DNA of 64,000 bases from Sternotherus odoratus (taxonomy: Eukaryota; Chordata; Testudines; Kinosternidae). The DNA is taken from positions 47,266,848-47,330,847 of the forward strand of contig JAVMKO010000010.1 of assembly GCA_032164245.1 (NCBI GenBank). The letters are read 5' to 3'. Below the pieces are notes generated by a model that made no database searches, was not told the DNA's origin, and was given only the letters and a program-made list of their open reading frames with translations. This document shows positions 1 to 33,509 of the stretch, piece by piece. Both the position numbers and the translations under genes were made by a program. Each line of letters begins with the position of its first letter. The first letter of the stretch is position 1.

Positions 1-1599
1 AGCTGCCAATTCCAAAGAGGCTGACTTCCCACAACCCATGTGTGTGTGGCCTGTTGCTGGGAATAGCACCTGCCCTTAAAATAGCACAGACTTCTGAGGA
101 CACATTCCAGCTCCCCTGCTCTTAGATCTCTGAATGGAATGGCATCTATTTCAGGCAGTCAGCAAGCTCAAATATCCAGAGTAGGAAGAGCTACTATCCT
201 GAGTGGAATTCTGGCCTTTGGAGCTCACATCCTTAACTCATCCTCTGCCTGTTGTTAGCATGGTCATCAAGTTGTGTCCCCAAGTCACGTATTAGTCTCT
301 GCAGATCTCCCCGGGTCTGTAAGGTCTCCCATTAAGGCCATTCTCTTTTGAGGAGAGGCTGTTTTAAGGCAAATTAAAAGTCTCCCAGAACGATTGGCTA
401 ATCACCAATGGTCTAATTTCACCAACAGGATACTCTGGCTCATTGGCCACAGACATCTGCTTGTTCAAGCAGCTTGATTTGCTATAGGTTTTCAAGCCTC
501 ACAGGAATATTCACGACTGCCAGACAGTGCCAAAGGATGCTCCCAGGTATCCGGTTCCCATGCTGCACTTTGTTCTAGGGTCACAGAGTTAGGCATGCAT
601 CCCTAATGACCTGCTCTCTGAAACCTGCCATTGTCAGCTCAGCCCGTGCTGAGTCCCCATCTCTCTTACAGAAGAGGAGCATGGAGTTAACATTCCCTGC
701 TTCCCCCACCCTCCTCCAACTTCATGACCTTCACTGTCTCAAGATCATTGATTTCACCCTCTTGTCCCCTGGAGAAAAAGAACAACCCCCCCCCCCCCCT
801 GGAGTATTTAGGTAAGAGTTACTTCAGGCAATTCAGCCCAGCCTTTCCTTGGCCTCAGATTCTCAACACTGGGCCAATGAAAGCTGCAAGCTACCCTGTG
901 GGCTACCAGCATGTAGTATTACTTGGCACCTGCCCTCCTCATTTCTGACTTGTACAATTTATGGCACATACTGTTAACGCTCCCGCAAAGACACCAAAAC
1001 CCCTATTATGACGTCACACCTCCTCAGACTAGGAGCATGGCCACAGGGCGTGGTCAGAAACCAGGAGAGTAGCTAGAAAGTGACCCAAGTGCTGGCAAGG
1101 AAACAAGCTGCACTGTCCGAGGCTGGCACTGGAATGGTTCATAAGCCTGGCTGCAAATTCCAAATACCATCTGAGTATCACCAGGCCCTTCTTCCACACA
1201 CACACCTCTGAGATGCCCCACACCCTGACCCATGTGGCTCTGTTTGCTGAAGTCACACATTGCCCTGTAACTGTCAAGCTAGCTGCTGAAGAGAAGCCAA
1301 AAATTCAGCCTTGCCTTAGATAAGGCTTCAGACAGCCAAGTCTCTGAGCTTAAGGCAGATGAACAGGAACTGACCTGCTCTAGCAATCAGCTGCAGTTTA
1401 GGTGTCCTTTGCGCTGCACAGTCACATGGCAAGTTTAAACCCCTGCAAACTCCTACAGAATTTGCAGATCCCTTGGTTTGCTGAAGGCTTTTGGCTTAAG
1501 AGAAAGATGGACTAAGGAAGAACAGCAGCTAGTTCTTGACACTTGGTCCTGGCACCTGCCCCTAGCTGGGGAGAGCCTTTCTGATTAAACTGGCATTAA

Positions 1600-2768
1600 A
1601 GATATTTACAGAGCAAGATGAAATTCAGTAAATACAAGTACAAAGTGCTACACTTTGGAAGGAAATAAATACAAATGGAGAATACCTGGATAGGTGGGAG
1701 TACCGCTGAAGAAGACTTGGAGATTATAGTGGATCACAATTGAATGAGAGTTAACAGTGTGATGAAGTTGCAAAAAAAATTAAAAAGGGTAATAGCATTC
1801 TGGGGTGTATTAGCAGGAATGTCACATGCAAGACACGGGAGCCAATTGTCCCACTCTACTCAGCTCGGGTGAGACCTGAGCTGGAGTTCTGTGTCTAGTT
1901 CTGGGTGCTGCACTTTCAGAAGGATGTGGACAAGTTGGAGAGAGACCAGGGGATGGCAACAAAAATGATAAAAGGTTTAGAAAACCTGACCTATGAGGAA
2001 AGGTTAAAAACCTGAGCATGTTTAGTCTTGAGAAAAGATGGCTGATGAGTGACCTCGTAACTGTCTTCAAATCTGCTAAAGGCTGTTATGTAGGGGAGGG
2101 TGATCAATTCTCTGTGTCCACAGAAGGTAGGAGAAATTAGTTTAATCTGCAGCAAGGGAGATTTAGATTTGATATTAGGAAAAAACTTTCTAACTATAAA
2201 GCAGTGGTCCCCAAAAGGTGGGGCATGTCCCCCTAGGAGGGGCACAGCAAGGCCTAGGCCAGCCCCCATGGGGGTGGGGAGAGGACTGATAGGGGAGGGG
2301 GGTAGAGAGGCGAGCTATCCAGCTCTATTCTGCCCCCAGTCCCAGCCCTGGTTCCAATCTTGCTCCCAGCCTCAGCCGTTGAACCCTGGCTGCAGCTCTG
2401 CTTCCAGTCCCAGCCCCAACTCCAGGTTTAGCTCCGGGGTACAGTCCCACCCCCAGACCTGCACCCAGCTGTGGCCTACCCCTATCCGAACACCCCTAAG
2501 CCATGGCCCTGCCCCCAGCTCCAGAGGGGGGCCATGCAGACTAGGATAAGGGCTGGGTGTGTGATATGAAAAGTTTGGGGACCACTGCGATAAAAAGTTA
2601 GTTAAGCTGTGGCCTTGGCTTCCCAGGGAAGCTATAGACTCCCAATCAGTGGCATTTTTTTAATAACAGGTTGGACAAACAACTGTCAGGGATGGTCCAG
2701 GTTTATTTGGTCCTGCCTCAGCTGGGGGGTGGCCTCGTGAGGTCCTTTCCAGCCCTATGTTTCTAGGG
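1600..2768 (+). mobile_element. CR1 LINE 3' fragment, interrupted
   Basis: Sequence typical of the CR1 3' region: LINE-type tgctgcactttcagaaggatgtgg, ..ggtccaggtttatttggtcctgcctc.. and the end gaggtcctttccagccctatg. No open reverse transcriptase remains. A hAT-type element at 2202-2587 is inserted in it. Confidence 0.8.
2202..2587. mobile_element. hAT-type nonautonomous element inside CR1
   Basis: Terminal inverted repeats CAGTGGTCCCCAAA and TTTGGGGACCACTG; flanking 8-mers ctataaag and cgataaaa match at 6 of 8 positions, as for an old hAT target duplication. The interior is a GC-rich run of cag/ccc units with no transposase. Confidence 0.8.
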
Positions 2769-2848
2769 CACTTTACTCAGAGAGGGCAAAGAGAGTGAAT
2801 TTAATTATCCTGAAATTACCTGTCTCCAGCCAGTGCTAATGTAGTGCA

Positions 2849-2956
<108 letters not shown>

Positions 2957-3349
2957 ACTTACTTACTTCATTCTTTATTCCCTGCTATTGTCTTCCTGGG
3001 GCCATGCACAGCTCTGCTTAGGCACCTCAATTCTGACTTGGAGCTATTCCGGTTCTGGCCTTTTGAGAATGCTGTTCAGTCAGGCAATACTTTGAGGACA
3101 TGCCCAAAATTGGGAAGAGGGGAAAAGGAGGGTTGGGAGAAGATGGAAATAAATGTAATTATCTTACTTCTGACCTTGTAGGATTGTAGCTCTGGTCTCC
3201 AGAGATGGAACGTCATTCCACCAACCCACAATCATCACCTGGCTCCCAGATACCTCACATTACCACATAACCTGGGGGGGGGGGAGGGTGTCCCACTAGC
3301 TAACATAAGGTTCCTGTTGTGCTTCCCACCACCTCCTTACCAATAATAG

Positions 3350-3666
3350 AAACTGTCCATGCCCCTCCCCATCACTACTGCACAGCCAGAGCTTCCTCGG
3401 CAGAAGAGCTTGGGCTGACAGCGGAGCGGGGGCTAGAGGTGAGGAGGGAATGAGGGCAGAGCTGGGGCAGAGCAATGGGAGGAGTGGAGCTGTGGTTGGG
3501 GCCAGAGCTGACCCAGATATGGAGCAAAGGGTGGAACTGGGGGCAGAGCTGGACTGGCCAGAGCTCTCTCCTCATCCCCGGGGCCTGCTGCACCTTCCCC
3601 CCGCCCCCTGAATGTTTCTCCCTGCCCCCCAGAGGGTTGTGCCCCACAGTTTGGGAATCACTGATC
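3350..3666. mobile_element. hAT-type element, one end only
   Basis: GC-rich stretch ending ccccacagtttgggaatcactg, which as reverse complement resembles the CAGTGATTCCCAAACTG termini of the other hAT elements here. The opposite end is not recognisable. Confidence 0.45.
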
Positions 3667-3888
3667 TAGACTATCCCTGGCAGGTATTTCTCATCCTGTT
3701 CTCATGACACACTTCACAACCTTCCTAGGGATTAGCTAAACCCTGCTTTAGTAAAGATTAGTGTGCAGTTGTGCACCGTGCTATAGCTTAACCCTCTGCA
3801 TTAGCTCCTCTTTTCTAAGATGAAGGGGATTTTGTAGCTCTGAGGCCTGTCAGCAGAGATCTTTGTGAATGGCCCGGTGGCTGAGGCT

Positions 3889-4060
3889 CAGGGCTGGTCT
3901 ACACTACAAGTTAGTTATCACTCCCCTCAGAGATGTAGTGTAGCTGACCTAAGGCCTGGTGTAGACTGTTGACTTCGCTAGCACATCTTGGAGAGGTGGA
4001 TTGAAGACAGCGACAGAAGAGCCCCTTCTGTCTCTGTAGTACGTGTCTACACTGCAGTGG
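3889..4060. mobile_element. short TIR element with ggtctacact termini
   Basis: Repeated ggtctacactac / gtgtagactg / gtgtctacact words in both orientations point to a MITE-like palindromic element. Exact ends are unclear. It lies just upstream of the first SEC14L5 exon in the window. Confidence 0.45.
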
Positions 4061-4091
4061 TAGGCTGGCACAGCTGCAGCACTTCCAGTGA

Positions 4092-26494
<22,403 letters not shown>

Positions 26495-29400
26495 CGTGGC
26501 ATAGGCCTCTATTGACCTCTGAAATGTTACATCCGCGCTTGGAAGCTTCCCTCCAGGGCAGTTCTGTGGACCAACCCAGAGGCTGCAGTGTGGCTCAGCA
26601 TCAAGGCTTTGGGGACAGTCGTTCACAAGACCACGAATAGCAGCAGTCTGGGGAACTCTTTGGATTCTGTTTTCAGTAAGAGATGTGTGACTTTTCAATT
26701 GGCTCACTGGAGTCTGTTGAGAGGCCTACTTACCAGTTGTTGTGTTTTAACAGACCTGTGTTTTAGGGTGAATATCACTTTGCATGAATCTGTGTATTAC
26801 TAAGGTTAAAGGGCTCTTTCCAATCAGTCCTATTTCTACAAACACTAGAGACTGATGTGGCCTTATCTGTAATGACCGGTAGAACTAGATTTATTCACAT
26901 GTAGCAAAATTAGTCTAGTTTTTCTGGGCACCTGCAATACCAATGACACTCAAGGTAGAGTGGGTGTTTCAGCAGCAGGGACTTGAAGCAAACTGTAAAT
27001 AAATATCTTAATACAGGACATTACATTTTGAAGGGGGGGAGGGGGAGAGAGGAGAAACTTCCAAAGTAACCCAAACCTGAAACCTCTCCCAATCTGATTG
27101 GATGTTGCTTGGAAATGCTTTCAATTTTTTAGTTTAAAACAACAACAACAAAGTATTTCCTACAGTACATAGGCAGAAAGCCTACCTTCAGCCAGCAAGT
27201 CCCTTCTTCAAGACACCCACTTGTCTTTATTTCTTCCTCAGGTTTATGAGCAATAAATGAGTGTCTCTCTGACCCACCCCAATCAGAGTGGGTGGGAATT
27301 GAATCACATTATAAAGGGCTAAGAAAAGCAATATGTTCTTTCCTTAAAGGCACAAGGTTTTATGGCAGCATTATAGGAGCTGCTCCTTTAAAAACGGGCT
27401 AACTTGGAGAGGAGAGAACTCTCTTTTTCTAAAGTACACGTGCATGTGTATTTAAACACTTAATGAAACATATTTATTCAAATTGTATCATAGCTGATTT
27501 TAACTTATTGTTTAATTTATTGATCATTTCAATGATAACTATTTATTTATTGAATCAGATCATCCTTTTTTTAACCAGCTGAATTTTTTTGTTTTAAAAG
27601 GGAGCGGCAGAATCCCACAGACCTTTAGATTTCATTTCTAGTCTCTGTGGCAGCTGGGCATCTTAGCGTTCAGGGCTGTAACACTCAGGGCAGCGTGTCA
27701 TCTCCTCTCCCAAAGCTCCCCACTGACTTCAACGTTCCTCGCGTGAGTAAGGGCAAGAGCAGGGACCGAGCTTGTGGATGTTAATGATGGGGAGGGAGAG
27801 GTGATGCATTATTAAGAGCTCTTGAAGATATATTCAGGTACAATCTCTGCTGATTACGTCAATGACAGACGTAACACAAAAGGAGGAAGAACCCATTTAA
27901 AAGAGTTTACATGGCAGAAAAGATGTAGCCTATAATCTTTCCTCAAGTACTGGGAAGTTAGAAAAACAGGTGGTCAATACTGAGATGCTTCTGGGCAGTA
28001 TTTGTAACTAATAGACAAGCAAGAGGTATTCCTCAGTAAGGAGTTTATCTTCTCTGCCCCACCCATCGTTAACCGTTCTCACTATCTTCATTTGCTTGTT
28101 TCTAAGCACAGGGCATTTCCAGAACGAGGGGAGGAGGGAACTAATCAATAACTGGAGCAATATACATAAGGAAGTTAGTGTATAAATATGTAGGCTGGAT
28201 TTTCAAAAGAACCTAAGGGAGTTAGGCGTCTAGCTCACATTGACTTTCAGTGGCAGTTCCGGAAGATAACATATTGAAGCTCCCCTGAAAATCCCAGCTG
28301 TCACTTGTAGCATGGAAAAGGAAAGCTCCAGTGATCAGTGCGAACACCTACATAGTAAAACCCTTCTATAAGAACGAACATCAGGGACTCTTCCAAGCAT
28401 TTGTCAGTGCTGCTATATCCATCAAGTGAATGAGGCTTTTGCCTTTCTCAGGTAGGGGCTGCCATTTTAATGATAACTCTCAACCAAGTCCTAGTTCAAT
28501 GCAAAGAGTGAATGGAAAATGGGCTTCACTATAGAGAGCCCTGGAAATCAAGGCTGGTGAGAGCGGGAGTGTATGTGTACCCACGTATGCAAAGTTGCCT
28601 TAATCACAACTGACTTGCTTTTGAAAACCAATTACTCAATTTACCGTATAACTTTTAAACTGTTTTGATTTCCAGCACTTTTCAACAGCAAAGCCCAAGT
28701 CCTAGTCTGTGCCAGATTTCAAGATGGCTGCTTGTTTCTTTGTTTGCCAGTTATGTTTTTTTCACATTTACTCTGTCCCTGTGAGAATAATTCTCCTTGA
28801 TCCAGTAAAAAGTACTGAAGGAGGAATTCTCACCTTAGAGTTTATTATGCACCTGCATATTCTGAACTGAGCTGGGGAACAAGAGCCATATGTGGAAGGG
28901 GTATGAGCCCAGGGAGGGCTCACTCCTGCTCTTTTTCTAGGACTTCTTACAATGGCCAGTGTTCTTTCCCGTGATCCTGATATGTCCATCTCCCGTGCAT
29001 GGAGTACCAGGTGTGAGGCTGCACTGTACTTCCAGAGGTGGAACAAAGTAAAACTCCTCTGAAACTTGACTTTATTTTTTTCTAAGCTACACTAGCTGGT
29101 TTCAGAAAATAAGACACAATGCTCATTTCTTCAGAGCAGGCTCTGGTGACTGGAGCGTAAGGCGATTGGTGTCCTGGGTTCTATTCACAGCTCCCCATTG
29201 ATTCTTTGTGATCCAGAGCAAATTATTTAGGCTAGAACACTCAGACTGAGCCCCCGAGCTGCAAGTGGCTCTTTAACATGTCTCCTGTGGCTCTGTGCAG
29301 CACACGGTATTAAAATACCGTGTGATTTAATTATGACTTAATCATGATGCTTTTACTATGTTAACCAATTGTAGTTGATAAAATAATTATATTTGGGTCA

Positions 29401-30213
29401 GTCGTGTGTGTGTGTGTACATACGCTAAAATTTCCCTTGCCATACTGTTTAAAGATGATTATATAGCACTATTGTAAATGAAACAATGAATTCATTGTTT
29501 TAAAATTGGGTAATGTTGATCATTAATTTGGCTCCTGAACCACTGAGGATCACTGGGCTAGGACTTTCAAAGGTCCAGTGATAGACCAATTTTAGAAGTG
29601 CTGAAAACCTGTCACTCCAGTTGAAGTCACTGGAGCTCTGGCTGTGCCATGCTTCTGGAAAATCAGGCCCAGCTGTCTAATTGGGCACCCAGAATGAAAC
29701 CACTTCTGTAAATTTGGGCTTTAATCTGTTTCAATTACTCCATCTGTAAAATGCACATAACACTTACCTCACAGGCTCAGTGCAAGACTGACATTTGTCA
29801 AAGATTCTGAGAGCTTGAGAGGAAAGACAGTGTTATGTTATCTATATAGTTTAAAAATCACATGGCCATATTTACACCTTGACTCGTGTGTGTCTGCAAC
29901 TTGCTGTGTACCAGACTCTGTATATGGGGGCAAAACAGATGTAGAAAACGTGATTTGCATTGAACTCTGGATGCCAGACTAGATTTCTGTTGCCATGCAG
30001 GGCAAAAGCCAGAATGTTCCAGTTGAGTTCAAGGCTTGTTTAAATATTTAAATGGTGTTTATTTTAAAAGGGCTTTTTAAAAAAAAAAAAAAAAAAAAAG
30101 TGCTGTATGGACCACAAACTGAGTTTTCCAGAAGGGCTGAGAGGGACTTGGGTCCAAGTGGCCTTGATTTCATTGAAGCAGCATTGCTAGATTTCTTCGC
30201 AGCAGCCCATGTA
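26495..30213 (+). other. SEC14L5 3' UTR and downstream interval
   Basis: Follows the SEC14L5 stop. AATAAA signals occur at 26998-27003 and 27252-27257, and the AU-rich nonamer TTATTTATT at 27543-27551, so the transcript could end early or extend as a long AU-rich 3' UTR. A split CORE-type SINE with an AT-rich insert lies around 29128-29830, and a run of about 21 A ends near 30099. I see no further coding exon here. Confidence 0.5.
29128..29830 (+). mobile_element. CORE-type SINE split by AT-rich insertion
   Basis: Left part ggtgtcctgggttctattc.. gatccagagcaaattattta and right part tttcaattactccatctgtaaaatg.. belong together. Between them is an AT-rich segment with a short (gt) run near 29404. 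Confidence 0.5.
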
Positions 30214-30517
30214 CAGTAGACTCTCGATTATCCAGGATTGGATTAACCAGGATGTGGATTAACCAGGATGTCAAAAAAAAATACACGCAACTTACAGTGC
30301 CGGCTCTGGCTTTGCTGCCGCCCCAAGCGCACACACACACAAAAAACCCCTACCAGGGCGCAGGGCAGCCAGTGAACCAACACTCCCTCCCCGTGGCACA
30401 GGATGGCTGGTGAATCAACCCCCACTCCCCATCTATCCTATGGATGGTGATTATCCAGGATTTTATTAACCAGAATTATTTTTTTCCCTATCATCCTGGA
30501 TAATCGAGAGTCTACTA
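30214..30517. mobile_element. pogo/Tigger-like short element
   Basis: Termini CAGTAGACTCTCGATTATCC and GGATAATCGAGAGTCTACTA with TA on both sides, as for Tc1/mariner-pogo elements. Internal words gattaaccaggatg repeat. The middle carries a fragment ccggctctggctttgctgcc similar to the element at 58224. Confidence 0.85.
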
Positions 30518-33265
30518 TACTAGGAGATGCAAAATGAATTTTCTGGAGCACAAAAATCATACGAATAAAGCACTATTATATTTTTTCTCTGTTACGGATA
30601 GACTGTAAATTCCCTATGGTGTGGAGCTGGTCTCTATATTGTTCTCCTGGTGTGGAAAGTGTGTGGAAACAATCTTCTATTGGATGAGTTATCTAGTGAA
30701 ATTCTGCTTGAGGGTCAGAGGATTGGGATATTACTGTTTCATAGTCTTTGTTTTGCATTTACAAACCCAGAACCCATGGTTGGACTTCAGTGCAGGTGTG
30801 CTCCCCTTGCCTACAGCCTTGCGAACAAGACACACACTGATGCCCTACTCCAAAGCTCATTTTAATTGATCAGTTTAAAAACTGGAAAATGGGCCAGAAT
30901 CTGCAGGTCCTACCTACTGAACTCAGGTGCTGAGCTGTCACCCATTTAACATATCTGCTAAGGCCCTTGGATCAGCAAAGCCAGTGACCTTCTTTTGAAA
31001 CACATTTCACTTTCGCATGCTAATGATCTGCAACAATTGTACTGTGAGCTGTTAAATGCAAAAAAAGAGGAAACCTTTCTTTCCAGGTTAAGGCTGAAAG
31101 GCTCTTAGAAGGGTATTTGTCAGAGCCTCATGCTTGGTGTTGGTTTCCTATGCTCCCAGCACAGACTTGAGAAAATTCTTCTAACTCTCCATAAAGGATG
31201 CTCATTGTCAGCATTGACCATGAATCTGTTTTAATGGCATTGTAACACTTCCATGCTATCTGCATATAAAGACTAAATGGGCATTATTTTTTTAAGGTAA
31301 ATTCTTTTTGCCACCCAACCTGCTCCTGTCTTAACTTTTTACAAAGGTCTTGATTCTTGTCAGCAAAAAAAAACAAAACAAAAACTTGTTCTGAGAATTC
31401 AGAGCATGCTACTGGAATACACAGGGTGCTTTGTGACATGTTACTGAGCAACAAATGTGAAGCTAAAGATGCAGTTACTCATGGCAATTGGAAGTTAGTT
31501 ACCAGCTGTAATTTTCTGCTCTCCATATTTCTGTAACTTAAAAATAAAATGAATGAACTAACAATTTTTGAGATGATTGACTAACTATTGCAGTTGTGGT
31601 ATCCGTGAGGTAATCTAAGGCATTTATATATAAGTATCTATTGCTGAAGTTATCTAAATGCGCTGAGGAGTAAAGATGAATCTTACCTCATTTCACAACC
31701 CTGCCTTAGCTGCTGTGCTAGCAGTTCACTTAAAACTAATGTTTTTCCTGTAGTGCCAGTGGATGATACAAGATCCCACAACAGCACTTCCAGCTCCACA
31801 AAGATTCTCAGTGGGTAAAATGGGAAGGAACCCATTAAAAACATTTCCCCTCAGTGGGAGATAGAATATTGGTTTGTTAAGCATTCAAACAGTCACTTAC
31901 TGAGTTTATTCAAGTGTTAACTCATCAATTGCAAAATCAGTTCTTAAATGTACAGACTGATCTGACTCATCAAATATTGCACAAAAACGCCATGAGCTCA
32001 GCTGATGGGGAGAGTCACAGTAAAAATGATCAAAGTGCATATGCAAGATACTTGAAGGCCACCTTGCAACAGCCAGTGGCACATTGGAGGCTAGTTACTT
32101 TCCCCAAGAGGAGGAAGCAAATGAACATATTTCTAAAAAGCCCTTTTAGTTTACAAAAATTCATTGGCCCAGTAAAAGCACCAACCTTCACCTGAGCAGT
32201 TTACTAGCTTTGACAACTTTAAAAACCTACTGAACCTGAGTTCTCTCGATTAAGCAACTTTATGCAGTCGGAGGGCAAATGCAATTTTTACAGCAGTGAG
32301 TAAAGCCTACAGCGCTTACCATGCTGGAACAAAGGAGTTAGAGGCTGCCCCTTACAATTAGCAGGATTTAACCCCAGTGAGCTTAGCCTGTGTGCACTGT
32401 TGCCTTGAAGCATTCCTTCTAAGTGAGTTATTTGTCACATCCCCCTGGCAGCACAAAACCAAGGCCAGAGACTGAGTCCCCAGCTAAATTCACCTTTACT
32501 AAAACAGGGAGTGGGGTCACTTCATTCCCAGGGCAGCATGTCTGCTCTAGCCACAGTGCAACAACCTGCACCCTTGACAGTGAAGAGGGGGAGTTACAGG
32601 CCCTTCAGGAGGGAGACTTTTGGGGACTGACACAAGGCTTCTCACATGACATTGTTTATGACCCTCTCATAAACTAAATACATCCCGCACTGTGGCAGAC
32701 AAGAAAACCCTTCCAGTCCCAACTGCAAGAAACACAGGTTGAGTGAGACAAGCCCGTGTTCTAGCAATGCCCCTCAACCATTGAATGGGCTGTGGCCTGA
32801 CAACTGGCCCAAAGCGAGAAAAGCTGGGGGCTAGTACATGTTGCACTTCCACTGCTTTTAAGTTTTTTTCCCATTGTCACTAATCAGGCTCAGTTTACTG
32901 GGCAGGGAATTCCTCATCCACACACAACTCATGCAGTGTACTGACTAACCCCCTAGTTACTAGAGCCCCCTGTTCTCCATGGTAGAGCAGCAGTTGCTGC
33001 TGTTGCACAGGGAAACCTCTCCTGAGCACCAGGCCCATGAAGGGAACAGAGATTTCAGATTGAGGAATGGCAAGAAGGGAGGCAGCTGCTGGGCTGAGCC
33101 CTTAGTCCCATGTTCTGTGACTACCACCTTGTGCCCCTTCTTGCTGCTGTTCAGCACAAGTTACTAGCTGCTCATTCCAGGACGAAGCAGCCCTTGGAAG
33201 GTCCTCTGCTGATAGTCAGTACCAGAGCTGGGGTGAATATCTCAAGTCTTGCCTCACCTGTAAAG
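30518..33265. other. tail-to-tail interval before NAGPA stop
   Basis: AT-rich interval that probably includes the NAGPA 3' UTR on the minus strand; the nearest clear AATAAA in that sense is the complement of tttatt at about 31906-31911. I see no coding exon. Confidence 0.4.
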
Positions 33266-33509
33266 TTACATGAGTGATTCAGTCTCTGGCTGGCTTTGCA
33301 CTTGAGTGTCTTCTGCCTGGTACTGCTCCCAAGCGTCAGAAGGGCACGTATGACTGGCTTCTCCATTCATTTCCTTCAGTGGATGGTACATATAGTCACC
33401 ACTTTCACAGCACTCTGCTGCCCGGCTCCTGAGAACCAGCCTCAGGTTTCCTACCACACTGATCAAAAGCAGCAGCCCCAAGACTGAGGTGAGACAGATC
33501 CAGGTGCGC
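33266..33509 (-). CDS. NAGPA: NAGPA last exon: membrane anchor and cytoplasmic tail
   Basis: From acceptor tttcacag it reads [20 protein letters not shown] (membrane segment), then RLVLRSRAAECC and GDYMYHPLKEMNGE, whose YHPL is the known endocytosis motif. The tail then diverges into an acidic, glutamine-rich end (QPETESLM, TAA at 33266-33268) and lacks the NPFKD end I recall in mammals. A second acceptor, cacctcag, would start the exon at 33483. Confidence 0.9.
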
